64,000 nt of DNA. It comes from Paraburkholderia phenazinium. GTDB taxonomy: Bacteria; Pseudomonadota; Gammaproteobacteria; Burkholderiales; Burkholderiaceae. Below are positions 16,028 to 26,000 of this stretch, piece after piece. The position numbers and the translations under genes were made by a program. The stretch lies in the NCBI RefSeq assembly GCF_900142845.1, contig NZ_FSRU01000003.1, positions 124,001-188,000 of the forward strand, written 5' to 3'. The stretch's first letter is position 1; each line of letters begins with the position of its first letter. The notes below the pieces were generated by a model. It was not told where the DNA came from and searched no databases. It was given only the letters and a program-made list of their open reading frames with translations.

Positions 16028-17311
16028 TTAGAACGGCCCGCGCGAGCCGCGCCGCGACTCGTCCCGAGCAAGCTGCTGCGCGCTGCCCAACAAGAGGCCC
16101 GCGAACGCCCAGAAACCCAGCATGGTGGTCTGCCACATGAAATCGTCCGTGGTATTTTTCGCGATCATACCGGCAACCAGCGCAACGCCTGCGGCGCACA
16201 GCCACGGATCGGCCCGCCGCACCCGCCAGAACGCAATCACCAGACACAGCAGCAGCACCGTTTCCAGCACCGCGCCGACGAGGCCGGTCTGCAGCCAGGT
16301 GTTCAGAAACAGATTGTGCGCGTGGGTCAGCGCCTGCGGCTCGATCGTCAACAGGCTTTGCGGCATCTCCTGCTGATACACCATGCCGGGCAACGGCTTG
16401 CCGAAGCCGACGCCAATCCACGCATGCCGCTTCGCTTCGGCCGTATAGAACGCCCACAACTTGGGCCGCGTGTCGGACGACACCGTGTCGCCGATACTGG
16501 AAAACGCCTGCGGCACGGGTAACTGGTGACCGTCGATCGCCATGTCGTGCGACGCCGTCGCGGGCGCGGCGGCGCCGAGCCGCATGCGCGCACTGTATTC
16601 GAGCGTGCCGACGCCCGCCGCGCCGACTACGGCAAACGCCAGCAAGGCGAGCAGCACGTGCCGTCGATACCACGGAAACAGCGCCACCAGCAGCACCGCG
16701 GCGGCGGCCGGCCAGAAAAACCGGTTGAGCGTGGCGAGGCCGATGAACAGGCACAGCACCAGACCGCTCAGGCCGAACGCGCGCCAGCCGCGACGCAACA
16801 GCGCGCCGGCAAATAACGCCATGGCAAACACCGCCATGGTGCTGGTGTGGCCGACCCGGTTATAGAAATGCATCGGAAAGGTGTTCGGGGTGGGCGGCTG
16901 CAGATGCCCCCAGTAGAGCGCGCTGATCACGGCGAGCAGCACGCATGCCACCCAGCTCACCAGCACGATGGGGGCGAGCCGCTGCGTGCGTGTGCCGAAC
17001 AGCCAGAAGCCCCAGAACGACACGAGCGGATACAGCACCTCATCGCACCACGCATGCATGCTCACCGCCGGATAGGCGGACCATGCCACGGCGGCGAGAC
17101 TCCAGAGCGCCCAGCAGGCGATCGGCACGACGAGCGGCCAGTGCAGGAACGATGGGCGCTGCGGCGAAAACAGCCCGCCCAGCGTGCCGAGCGCGAGCAG
17201 CGCCAGCGCCATGTACACGACGGCCGTCATGTGACCGAACATCACCGCGAACAGGATGACCGGACACGCAATCCACAGGACGCGCTCGACGCGCGCGAAC
17301 GTGTTCGTCAT
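16028..17311 (-). CDS. O-antigen ligase family (WaaL/Wzy_C) membrane protein
   Basis: The 427-residue polytopic protein has about 10-12 helices and the Wzy_C signature with a large loop containing GVGFGKPLPGM and THAHNLFLNTWLQTGLVG. The conserved His of the H-N-x-x-L motif is present (THAHNLFL). WaaL joins O-antigen from undecaprenyl diphosphate to lipid A-core in the periplasm. The closely related O-antigen polymerase or a protein glycosylation ligase cannot be ruled out from sequence alone. Its ATG overlaps the stop of the GT9 gene by one base (TAATG), so the two are translationally coupled. Confidence 0.88.
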   Translation of the reverse strand: MTNTFARVERVLWIACPVILFAVMFGHMTAVVYMALALLALGTLGGLFSPQRPSFLHWPLVVPIACWALWSLAAVAWSAYPAVSMHAWCDEVLYPLVSFWGFWLFGTRTQRLAPIVLVSWVACVLLAVISALYWGHLQPPTPNTFPMHFYNRVGHTSTMAVFAMALFAGALLRRGWRAFGLSGLVLCLFIGLATLNRFFWPAAAAVLLVALFPWYRRHVLLALLAFAVVGAAGVGTLEYSARMRLGAAAPATASHDMAIDGHQLPVPQAFSSIGDTVSSDTRPKLWAFYTAEAKRHAWIGVGFGKPLPGMVYQQEMPQSLLTIEPQALTHAHNLFLNTWLQTGLVGAVLETVLLLCLVIAFWRVRRADPWLCAAGVALVAGMIAKNTTDDFMWQTTMLGFWAFAGLLLGSAQQLARDESRRGSRGPF

Positions 17312-18438
17312 TACACTTCCACCAGAACGTTTTGCAATGCGTTGTACACCGACTCGACCGAGATGCGCCCCATGCAGTCGGCATGGTCGCCCTGCCAGGC
17401 CACGCAGGTCTTCCAGTTGCGGTCACAACGCCGAACCCAGGCGACTTCGCGCCGGAAAATAAACGGTTGATCGCGGCATGGCATCTGCGCGATCGTCACC
17501 GGTGCGAACGGCACTTCACTCCAATAGCGGCCCGCGCCATGAATCTGCGCGTTGCCGGGGCCGAACAGCGCGACCGTCGGCACGCCGACCAGGCGTCCCA
17601 GATGCGCGACGCCCGTATCCGGGCAGACCACGGCCTTCGCGCCGGCAAACAGATGCCACAACTCGCCGAGCCCGACCCGCCCCGCCATATTCGGATGATG
17701 GGGATCCGGGTCGATGGTGCGGATCAGTTCGACCTCGCCCGGGCCACCGCTCCACACGGGAATATAGCCGAGTGCCTCGACCCGCTGCGCAAGTTCGCGC
17801 CAGCGCGCGTCCGGCCAGCGCTTGACTTCGGTGCTCGCGCCGGGATGCAGGACGACGTAAGGCTGCGTCAGCAGATCGGCGTCGGGCAACACCGCATGCG
17901 CGGGGGCCGGCCAGTCGGCGGGCCGGTAAGCACGGGGCGGCGGCCCCTCGACCAGGTCGGCGGCCAGATCCGCCCAGGCGGCCGGCGTCTCGGGATACGG
18001 CACGCTCTGGTTGACCGGCCAGTTTTTCCACGCCGGCACATCGCCGGCATGCGCCACGATCCAGCGGCAGCCCGCGCCGAGCGCAAGCCAGCTATGCCGG
18101 TTGTCGCCGAGCACAAAGCCGAGATCGTACGGTCCGGCATCCAGTACGCCCTTGACGGAGGCGAGGTCGCGCGGGTCGAACGGCAACGCGTTCACGCCGA
18201 AGGGCCGCCCCGCGTACAGCGGCACAATCGCCTTCGGACAGGCCAGATCGATCTGCGCCTGTGGATACTGCGCGCGCAGTTTGGCCAGCAAGGGCGTCAA
18301 CAGCAAGGTGTCGCCGAGCAGCAGATGGTGGGCAAGCAGAATGCGCCGCACCGACGACGGCCGGCGGCGCAAGGGCTTTAAAACGAGGCGCGGAATGGCA
18401 CGCGCAAAGATGCGAATACGCCCGGAAAGTCGGCTCAT
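17311..18438 (-). CDS. GT9-family (heptosyltransferase-type) glycosyltransferase
   Basis: The 375-residue protein belongs to the ADP-heptose:LPS heptosyltransferase family (GT9). The N-terminal LAHHLLLGDTLLLTPLLAKL, the central LHPGASTEVKRWP and the C-terminal VCPDTGVAHLGRLVGVPTVALFGP are classic. It should add heptose or a related sugar to the inner core. The C-terminus carries several Cys (MPCRDQ, RRCDRNWKTC, ADCMG), which may bind metal. Which of WaaC, WaaF or WaaQ it corresponds to is not clear. It is the first gene of a three-gene run with the ligase and a GT4 gene. A possible promoter lies 260 bases upstream. Confidence 0.9.
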   Translation of the reverse strand: MSRLSGRIRIFARAIPRLVLKPLRRRPSSVRRILLAHHLLLGDTLLLTPLLAKLRAQYPQAQIDLACPKAIVPLYAGRPFGVNALPFDPRDLASVKGVLDAGPYDLGFVLGDNRHSWLALGAGCRWIVAHAGDVPAWKNWPVNQSVPYPETPAAWADLAADLVEGPPPRAYRPADWPAPAHAVLPDADLLTQPYVVLHPGASTEVKRWPDARWRELAQRVEALGYIPVWSGGPGEVELIRTIDPDPHHPNMAGRVGLGELWHLFAGAKAVVCPDTGVAHLGRLVGVPTVALFGPGNAQIHGAGRYWSEVPFAPVTIAQMPCRDQPFIFRREVAWVRRCDRNWKTCVAWQGDHADCMGRISVESVYNALQNVLVEV

Positions 18439-18796
18439 TGGGTCATCGGCACGTTGGTCGCGTCCGCGATCTGGCTATGCGCCGGTACCCAGCTTGAGGT
18501 CGCGTTCCCCATGCAGAATCTCCAGCGGTCTTCTTGTCGATGACTTTCGCCCTCAGTGCGGCACGAGGCCGCGCACGGCAACGCTGACGCAATGGCTGTG
18601 GGCACCCTGCACCCGCCGCCTGACTGCGCCGGCACTGAAAGCGAAGTGAAAAATGGATGGGTCGGCCCGTGGTCGCGCCACGCGCTTTATATTCAAAAAT
18701 TATAGCATGGGGGCCTGGCTGGAAAGCAGGACGGACGGGGCTGTGCGGGCTTCCACCGAGGGCAGGCAAGCGGTTCCGGCGCCGCTGCTGCATCGG
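18439..18796. other. Gene-free stretch between two glycosyltransferase genes
   Basis: These 358 bases lie between the start of the GT9 gene and the stop of the next GT4 gene upstream, both on the minus strand. A frame of 116 codons is open on the minus strand, but its Arg-rich product has no sensible composition. An AT-rich island at 18685-18710 contains a TATAAT on the minus strand and is the only notable signal. Confidence 0.55.
18699..18727 (-). promoter_or_regulatory. Candidate sigma-70 promoter of the GT9-ligase-GT4 run
   Basis: On the minus strand a perfect TATAAT (18704-18699) sits in an AT-rich island inside GC-rich DNA. The sequence 17 bases upstream (GCTTTC, 18727-18722) is a poor -35 box. 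The position about 260 bases before the GT9 start fits transcription of the three LPS genes. It is only a candidate. Confidence 0.35.
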
Positions 18797-19870
18797 TCAA
18801 TTCCCGCCGCGGATACGCCTCGCCAACGCCAGCAAGGCGTCGACATGGCCGGCCACGCTGGCGTCGTACAGCACGGCGCCGCGCGCCACCTCGGCCTGGT
18901 CCGGCGGCGCGGCGGCGAGCCGCTGCTGCACGGCGCGCTCGAGCGTGGCGCGCAGGTCCGCCTCGTCGTCCGGTGCGAAGACGAACTTCGCGTGCGGCGC
19001 GAGCGCATCGCAGCAACCGATGCTCGACGGAAAGATCACCGGCGTGCCGCACATCACCGATTCGACGCCGACCAGCCCGAACGGCTCGTACTTCGACGCG
19101 AGCAGGGTGAAATCGGCGGCACGGTAGCCGTCCTCGATCTCTTTCACGTAGCCGATGTAGCGCACCCGCTCCGAGGTGCGCGCGGGCGGCCGTCCGGCCA
19201 CCGCGAGTACCACCGGCAGGTCGGTGCCGCGCAACGCGGCTTCGATCAGCGGCAAGCCCTTGCGCTCATGGCTGCTGGAGGGAAACAGCAGGACGATTTC
19301 GTGATCCGCGAAGCCGAACTTGCGCCGCAGCTCGGCGCGCCGGGCGGCATCCGCGGGCGTGAAGCGCGCGCCGTCGACGGGCGGATACAGCACGCGGATC
19401 TTCGCGTCTTCAACACCATAGAGTTCGCGCAGCTCGTCGCGCATCAACTGCGAGTGCGCGACGATCACGCTCGACTGCTCGTACTGGCGGCGCTCGAGCT
19501 CGATCTGCCAGCGGTCCGAACGCTTTGCCGGCCGCCCGGTGGCGCGCAGAAAACCGAGGTGGGTGCCACCGCAAATGGCGATCTCGGACGAGTCGACGCG
19601 GTTGCAGCCGATCAGCACATCGACCTTGGCGGCGCGGCGCGCGCGGCGCAGCCGCCAGGAAAACCAGAGGTCGCGCAGCTTGCCCGGCAGGAACGACACG
19701 TTGATGCGATGCGCCTCGACCATCCCGCTCTCCGGCACCGACGGGTCGAAGCGGCGCGCAAAGAAGGCCAGCTCGATGCCGGCGGCGGCGAAACCGCGCA
19801 CCAGGTCCATCGCATAGCGCTCGAGGCCGCCACTATGTTTCAGCGCATTACTGGAGAGTCCGATTTTCAT
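18797..19870 (-). CDS. GT4-family glycosyltransferase (WaaG-like), LPS core
   Basis: The 357-residue GT-B protein starts MKIGLSSNALKHSGGLERYA, typical of LPS core glycosyltransferases. The donor domain carries LFPSSSHERKGLPLIEAAL and SKYEPFGLVGVESVMCGTPVI, with the EX7E-like donor site. It probably transfers a hexose to the heptose region of the core from a nucleotide sugar. No Shine-Dalgarno is evident before ATG 19870, which is unusual here. A 16-copy pentanucleotide repeat ends 94 bases upstream of the start, between msbA and this gene. The direct acceptor and sugar cannot be assigned. Confidence 0.9.
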   Translation of the reverse strand: MKIGLSSNALKHSGGLERYAMDLVRGFAAAGIELAFFARRFDPSVPESGMVEAHRINVSFLPGKLRDLWFSWRLRRARRAAKVDVLIGCNRVDSSEIAICGGTHLGFLRATGRPAKRSDRWQIELERRQYEQSSVIVAHSQLMRDELRELYGVEDAKIRVLYPPVDGARFTPADAARRAELRRKFGFADHEIVLLFPSSSHERKGLPLIEAALRGTDLPVVLAVAGRPPARTSERVRYIGYVKEIEDGYRAADFTLLASKYEPFGLVGVESVMCGTPVIFPSSIGCCDALAPHAKFVFAPDDEADLRATLERAVQQRLAAAPPDQAEVARGAVLYDASVAGHVDALLALARRIRGGN

Positions 19871-19964
19871 TATTCAGACCGGCACGCACACGGCGTCGGG
19901 TCAAACGTCAAGGGAAAGGCGGCCGGGCATGACAGCCCGCTGGCCGCGGCAGGCCTGCGCCCGC

Positions 19965-20046
19965 GGCACGGCACGGCACGGCACGGCACGGCACGGCACG
20001 GCACGGCACGGCACGGCACGGCACGGCACGGCACGGCACGGCACGG
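19965..20046. repeat. Pentanucleotide simple repeat (GGCAC), 16 full copies
   Basis: Sixteen perfect GGCAC units run from 19965 to 20044, followed by GG. The tract lies between the msbA stop (20096) and the start of the WaaG-like gene (19870), both on the minus strand, so it is transcribed as GTGCC repeats if the genes share a transcript. It is outside coding sequence; apparent ORFs through it read CRAVP repeats. Copy-number change would alter spacing in the leader of the glycosyltransferase gene. Confidence 0.97.
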
Positions 20047-20095
20047 ATTAAAGCACACCTTGAATGCGTTTGACTTTCAACGCGGCTTCTCTGCC

Positions 20096-21892
20096 TTACG
20101 CCGCGTTTTGCTGGAACTGGATGCGGTGCAGATGCGCATACAGACCGTCTTGCTCCAGCAATTCGCGATGACTGCCGCGCTCGACGATGTGTCCGGCCTC
20201 CAGCACCAGGATCCGGTCCGCGCGTTCGATGGTCGACAGCCGGTGCGCGATGACGAGCGTGGTGCGCCCCTTCATCAGCGTTTCCAGTGCCGCCTGCACA
20301 TGGCGCTCCGATTCCGAATCGAGCGCCGAGGTGGCTTCGTCGAGAATCAGGATCGGCGCATTCTTGTAGATGGCGCGCGCGATCGCGAGACGCTGACGTT
20401 GACCGCCCGAGAGCATCAAGCCGTTGTCGCCGACCAGCGTCTCCATCCCTTTCGGCATGGACGCCACGGTGTCCCACAGGTTCGCGGCCTGCAATGCCGC
20501 CTTCACCTTGTCCGCATCCGGCGGCTGGCCGTAGGCGACGTTGTGCGCGATCGTGTCGTTGAACAGCACCACGTCCTGGCTCACCATTGCAATCTGGCTG
20601 CGCAACGCGTGAACGTCGTACTCCGGCAGCGCGACGCCGTCGACCAGGATCTCGCCGCCGGTCGGATCGAAGAAGCGCGGCAGCAGGTTGACGAGCGTGG
20701 TCTTGCCGCTGCCCGACGGCCCGGCCAGCGCGACCATCTCGCCCGGCGCAACCTTGAACGACACGCGGTCCAGCGTTTGCCGGTCGTGCGTGCTGGTGGC
20801 GCCGTAGTTGAACGAGACGTCGCGGAACTCGATATGGCCGGCAGCCTGTTCAAGCGGCTTGCCGCCGCCCTGCGGCTCGGACGGCTCGTCGATCAGGCCG
20901 AAGATCAGCTCGGCCGCGGTCATGCCGCGTTGCAACGGCTGGTTGACGTCCATCAGGTGCTTGAGCGGCGAGACGATCAGCAGCATCGACGTAATGAACG
21001 ACACAAAGCTGCCGACCGTCGTGCCGCCGTGCGCCGACTGCACGACCGCAATCGTGACCACGACCGCGACCGCGAGCGACGCCAGAAACTGGGTGAGCGG
21101 CTGGGCCAGTCCACCGGAAGTCGTCATGCGCAGCGAGTAACCGCGCAGACGGCGGCTCATCTCGGCAAAGCGCTCAATCTCATACGACTCGCCGTTATGC
21201 ACCTTGACCACCTTGTAGCCGCCCACCGTCTCCTCGACGATGTACGACAGCTCGTTGGTGAGCAACTGGTTTTCGCGGTTGAGGCGGCGCAGCTTGCGGT
21301 TGATCTTGCCGATGAGCCAGCCGATGGCCGGCAGCATCACCGCGACGATCATCGTCAGCTTCCAGTCCAGGTAGAACAGGTAGCCGAGCAGGAACAGGAC
21401 CGTCAGCGAATCCCGCACCAGCGTGACCATGACGCCCAACAGCACGTTGAGAATCTGGTTGACCTCGAAGACGATGGCGTTGATGACGGTGCTGGCCGTC
21501 TCGCGCTGGAAGAAGCTGACGCTGGTATGGACCATGCGGTCGAACATCTCCAGACGCAAGCGCAGCAGGATCGTGTTCGAGACGTACGCGATCAGGTAAC
21601 CGGACGCGTATTGAGAAACCCCGCGGACCACCGCGAGCCCGATCACACCGACCGGCACCATCCACGTCAGGCCACGCGCGGCGTGCGCGCCGAAGCCCTT
21701 ATCCAGCAGCGGCTTGAGGAGCACGGGGATGAGCGCGTCGGTGCCGGCGCTTACGCCCATGGCGGCAATCGCACCAATCAGGGTCCACAGGATCGGCTTG
21801 ATGTACGGCCAAAGCCGGCGTAACAAGGCGAACGGGGAAGAGGCGTCGCCTGATGAACCGATGACTTTGCTTAACGTGGGCTTCGCGCTCAA
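20096..21892 (-). CDS. msbA: Lipid A export ATP-binding/permease protein MsbA
   Basis: The 598-residue half-ABC transporter flips lipid A-core across the inner membrane. Six membrane helices occupy about residues 25-330, followed by the nucleotide-binding domain with Walker [11 protein letters not shown], signature MLSGGQRQR, Walker [13 protein letters not shown] and an H-loop ([12 protein letters not shown]). The start is a TTG at 21892 preceded by AGAGGA five bases away. The product then begins with [12 protein letters not shown] as I recall for Burkholderia MsbA; the next in-frame ATG lies inside the first membrane helix. It is followed by the WaaG-like gene and is divergent from a GT2 gene across 289 bases. 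Confidence 0.94.
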   Translation of the reverse strand: MSAKPTLSKVIGSSGDASSPFALLRRLWPYIKPILWTLIGAIAAMGVSAGTDALIPVLLKPLLDKGFGAHAARGLTWMVPVGVIGLAVVRGVSQYASGYLIAYVSNTILLRLRLEMFDRMVHTSVSFFQRETASTVINAIVFEVNQILNVLLGVMVTLVRDSLTVLFLLGYLFYLDWKLTMIVAVMLPAIGWLIGKINRKLRRLNRENQLLTNELSYIVEETVGGYKVVKVHNGESYEIERFAEMSRRLRGYSLRMTTSGGLAQPLTQFLASLAVAVVVTIAVVQSAHGGTTVGSFVSFITSMLLIVSPLKHLMDVNQPLQRGMTAAELIFGLIDEPSEPQGGGKPLEQAAGHIEFRDVSFNYGATSTHDRQTLDRVSFKVAPGEMVALAGPSGSGKTTLVNLLPRFFDPTGGEILVDGVALPEYDVHALRSQIAMVSQDVVLFNDTIAHNVAYGQPPDADKVKAALQAANLWDTVASMPKGMETLVGDNGLMLSGGQRQRLAIARAIYKNAPILILDEATSALDSESERHVQAALETLMKGRTTLVIAHRLSTIERADRILVLEAGHIVERGSHRELLEQDGLYAHLHRIQFQQNAA

Positions 21893-22181
21893 GGAATCCT
21901 CTAGAAAGGCGAACGTTGCGCCCACCCGGTAGGTGGACGCACAAAATACCGCATTGTAAACGCTTGGGCGGTTGCGGCGCGCCGGCCGTTGTACGGGGAT
22001 GACACCCGCCTGACGGGGGGCTTTCAGCGTGGCCGCGGCGCGTTGTTGTTTGGATGGGCACGGCCCTGTGGACACGGTTACGGCCACGGCCAGCCGCGTT
22101 GGCGCAACCTCGTGCTGTATATCGCTGTGTATACTTGCGCGACGCGTTTTACCCACCCTGCACCCTCTCCGCTCTTCAGGC

Positions 22182-22940
22182 ATGAAAGAACCCACCCTCG
22201 GCGTCGCCATCATCACCAAAAACGCGGCGCCGCGCCTGGCCGAGTGCCTCTGCGCGGTGGCCTTCGCCGACGCAATCGTCGTGATCGACGGCGCCAGCAC
22301 CGACGGCACCGTCGAGATTGCAGAGGCTCACGGCGCGCGGGTGCTGCAGCAGCCCGACTGGCCCGGCTTCGGGCCGCAGAAAAACCGCGCGCTCGACGCG
22401 CTCGACACCGACTGGATCCTCTCGATCGATGCCGACGAAATCGTCTCGCCGGAACTGGCGGCGGCGATCCGCGCCGCGCTTGCCGCACCCGGCGCCGATG
22501 TCTACGCGGTGGATCGCCTGTCGAGTTTCTGCGGACACTGGATCCGCCACAGCGGCTGGTATCCGGACTGGATTCCGCGACTGTTCAAGCGCGGCGCCGC
22601 CCGTTTCTCCGACGACCTCGTGCACGAGCGGCTGGTGTTCGATACCCCGGCGCAGCGCCTGACGGGCAAGCTGATGCACTACTCGTACGAAGACTTCGAA
22701 ACCGTGCTGCGCAAGCTCGGCGCATACTCGAGCGCGGGTGCGCAGCAGCGTCATGCAGCTGGCAAAGGCGGAAGTTTCGGTAAGGCGCTCGCGCGCGGAG
22801 CGTGGGCGTTCGTCCGCACTTACGTGCTGCGGCGCGGCTTTCTCGATGGCCGCGCCGGCTTCATGATCGCGGTGTTCAATGCGGAGACGGTGTATTACCG
22901 GTTTCTGAAGCTCGGGCTGTTGGGGGCGCGCAAGCGGTGA
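22182..22940 (+). CDS. GT2-family glycosyltransferase of LPS core (WaaE/KdtX-like)
   Basis: The 252-residue GT-A protein starts with [19 protein letters not shown] and has the donor/metal motif [36 protein letters not shown] and the VHERLVF segment match WaaE/KdtX-type transferases, which add a hexose (often beta-1,4-glucose) to the first heptose of the core. ATG 22182 is chosen because the family similarity starts there; the ribosome site is weak. It is transcribed away from msbA. Its stop codon lies inside the first unit of a 7-bp tandem repeat; since that unit already supplies the stop, changes in copy number would not change the protein. Confidence 0.92.
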   Translation: MKEPTLGVAIITKNAAPRLAECLCAVAFADAIVVIDGASTDGTVEIAEAHGARVLQQPDWPGFGPQKNRALDALDTDWILSIDADEIVSPELAAAIRAALAAPGADVYAVDRLSSFCGHWIRHSGWYPDWIPRLFKRGAARFSDDLVHERLVFDTPAQRLTGKLMHYSYEDFETVLRKLGAYSSAGAQQRHAAGKGGSFGKALARGAWAFVRTYVLRRGFLDGRAGFMIAVFNAETVYYRFLKLGLLGARKR

Positions 22941-22981
22941 GCGGTGAGCGGTGAGCGGTGAGCGGTGAGCGGTGACGGTGA
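22934..22981. repeat. Heptanucleotide tandem repeat (GCGGTGA), 6 copies
   Basis: Six perfect GCGGTGA units run from 22934 to 22975, and a shortened CGGTGA follows at 22976-22981. The first unit contains the TGA stop of the GT2 gene. The tract lies in the 140-base gap between the convergent ends of the GT2 gene and dnaE. Function is unknown; it is a likely length-variable locus. Confidence 0.95.
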
Positions 22982-23047
22982 GCGCTGGCCCATGCCATGT
23001 GCGGCGAACCGTAAGCGCTTATTCTCGCGCCGGGCGCCGCTAACGAA

Positions 23048-23067
23048 CCCGCGCGGAGATGCGCGGG
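23048..23067. terminator. GC hairpin between the convergent GT2 and dnaE genes
   Basis: CCCGCGC (23048-23054) and GCGCGGG (23061-23067) pair around a 6-base loop, 13 bases before the dnaE stop on the other strand. There is no T-run. It may end transcription on either strand, but this is weakly supported. Confidence 0.35.
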
Positions 23068-23080
23068 CCGTTGCCTACCG

Positions 23081-26000
23081 TCAGTAGACGATTTCGATTG
23101 AGCTACCGGCGAACTCGCCGCGCAGCGCCGCGAGCAGTTCGTCAGTGGGCTTCACGCGCCACGCGTCGCCTAGGCGCACTTCGCCTTCCGCGTTTTCGCT
23201 GCGATAAACGATCTGCACCGCCAGCCCGCTTGGGATCTGTACAGCCTGGCGCTGACGGCCGCCGTCGCCGCCGCCAAAGCCACCGCCGCGGCCACCACCA
23301 CCGCCGCGCGCCGACACCGCAGGCGCCTGCGCGGCTTGCGGTTCATCCGCACCGGCGCTATGCGCCTCCAGCACGCGACGCAGCGCAAGCGCGTCGGCGT
23401 TGCCGTTCATCTGCACCTTCACGGCTTCCGCATAACGGCACCGTGCGCGGCCGAGATCCATCACCGTGTCGACCGTGAAACGGATGCCGCCTGTGAACGC
23501 GTCGTTACGCGCCTGGCCCTGCACCACCAGCAACTCGTCTTCCTTGAAGAGTGCCTTGTGAGCTTCGAACGTCTCGTTGAAAACCGTCACTTCGCATTGG
23601 CCGGTGCCGTCGTCGAGCAGCGCGATCAGCATCTTGCCGCGCTGGGTCATCTGCGTGCGCAGCGAGGCAATCACGCCCGCGACCAGCTTGTCGCGGCCTT
23701 CCTTCAACTCGCCGATCTTCTGGCGCGCGAAGCGGCGCACTTCGTCCTTATAGGCGTCGAACAGATGGCCCGACAGATAGAACCCAAGCGCGCCCTTCTC
23801 TTCCTGCAGCTTCTTCTTTTCGGGCCATTCGGCCTCGTCGACCAGTTCGTGACCTTGCGACGGCGCGTCGCCCATGTCGAACAGGCCCGCTTGCATGGCG
23901 TTGGCGCTCGCCTGGTCGGCGGCCTCCATGGCAAGCGACACCGACGCGATCAACTGCGCGCGATTCGCATGCAGCGCGTCGAACGCGCCCGCGCGGATCA
24001 ATGCTTCGACCGTGCGACGGTTGACCACGCGGCGGTCGATCCGGTTGCAGAAGTCGAACAGGTCGATAAACGGCCCCTCTTCGCGCGCCCGCAGGATTTC
24101 TTCGATCGCGTTCTGGCCACTGCCCTTGATGGCGCCCAGACCGTAGCGGATCGTCTTCGAGCGCTTGCCGTCCGCCTCTGCCACCGGCTCGAAGCGATAC
24201 GCGGAGAGATTGACGTCCGGCGGCAACACGGCCATCTTGTTCGTGATGCAGTCTTCGAACAGGATCTTGACCTTGTCGGTGTCGTCCATGGCAAGCGACA
24301 TATTCGCTGCCATGAATTCGGCCGGATGGTGCGCCTTCAGCCATGCCGTGTGATACGCAAGCAGGGCGTACGCAGCCGCGTGCGACTTGTTGAAACCGTA
24401 GCCCGCGAACTTCTCCATCAAGTCGAAGATTTCGTCGGCCTTCTCGCCGGTCAGGCCGTTCTTCGCCGCACCTTCGCGGAACAACGCGCGGTGCTCGGCC
24501 ATCTCTTCGGCCTTCTTCTTACCCATCGCGCGACGCAGCAAGTCGGCGCCACCAAGCGAGTAACCGCCGATGATCTGCGCCATCTGCATCACCTGCTCCT
24601 GATAGACCATGATGCCGTAGGTCTCTTTCAGGATGGGTTCGACGCGCGGATCGGGATACTCGACCACCTCGCGGCCGTGCTTACGCGCACAGAAGCTCGG
24701 GATCAGGTCCATCGGGCCCGGACGGTACAGCGCCACGAGCGCGATGATGTCCTCGAAGCGGTCCGGCTGCGCGTCTTTCAGCATGCCTTGCATGCCGCGG
24801 CTTTCCAGCTGGAACACGGCGACCGTGTTGGCCTTCTTGAGGATCGTGAACGACGCCGGGTCGTCGAGCGGCACTTGCGCGAGCGACCAGTCCTGCTTCG
24901 AAGGATCGAGACGGCGAATATAGCGCTCGGCCCAGTCGAGGATCGTCAGCGTGGTCAGCCCCAAAAAGTCGAACTTCACGAGGCCGACCGCTTCGACGTC
25001 ATCTTTATCGTACTGGCTCACGACGCCGCTTTCGTCGCCCTGCGTGTAGAGCGGGCAGAAGTCGGTCAGCTTGCCGGGCGCGATCAGCACGCCGCCCGCG
25101 TGCATGCCGACGTTACGCGTCAAGCCCTCGACGCGCTGCGCCAGTTCGATCAGCTGATGCACTTCGTCTTCGTTGTCGAAGCGCTCCTGCAAGAGCGGCT
25201 CTTCCTTCATCGCGTCGGCGATGGTGACGTGCTTGCCGGGCTTGAACGGAATCAGCTTGGCGATACCGTCGGTAAACATATAGCCGAGATCGAGCACGCG
25301 GCCGATGTCGCGCACGGCCGCCTTCGCCGCCATCGTGCCGAAGGTGGCGATCTGCGACACCGCGTCCGCGCCGTACTTTTCCTTCACGTACTGGATGACG
25401 CGATCGCGCCCGTGCTGGCAGAAGTCGATGTCGAAGTCGGGCATCGACACCCGTTCCGGATTCAGGAAACGCTCGAACAGCAGGTTGTAGCGCAGCGGAT
25501 CGAGGTCGGTCACGCCGAGCGCGTACGCGACCAGCGAGCCGGCGCCCGAGCCCCGGCCCGGCCCCACCGGCACGCCGTTGTTCTTGGCCCAGTTGATGAA
25601 GTCCGCCACGATCAGGAAGTAGCCAGGGAAGCCCATCTTGATGATCGTGCCGCACTCGAATTCGAGGCGCTTGTAGTACGTCTCCCGCTGCGCCTCGCGC
25701 TCCGCCTCGTTCGGGTACAACTGCTCGAGGCGCTTTTCCAGCCCTTCCTTCGACAGATGCACCAGGTAGTCGTCAAGCGACATGCCGTCCGGCGTGGGGA
25801 ACAGCGGCAGCTTCGGCTTGCCGAGTTCGAGCGTCAGGTTACAGCGGCGCGCGATTTCAACCGTATTGGCGAGCGCAGACGGAATGTCCGCGAACAGCGC
25901 GGTCATTTCCTCTTGCGAACGGAAATACTGCTCGGTCGTGAAACGCTTCTGGCGACGCGGATTCGCGAGCATGTCGCCTTCCGAAATACACACGCGCGCT

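Noticed and set aside
14560..20046. CRISPR array
   Set aside because: The repeats have 5-6 bp units without spacers, and no cas gene is present.
19908..20477. CRAVP-repeat protein through the pentamer tract
   Set aside because: Product of translating a simple repeat and the msbA 3' end in a wrong frame.
18653..21823. Plus-strand ORF of 1056 codons antisense to a glycosyltransferase and msbA
   Set aside because: It reads through the pentamer repeat, is rich in Arg, His and Gln, has no ribosome site and no domain. It is a GC-rich shadow of real minus-strand genes.
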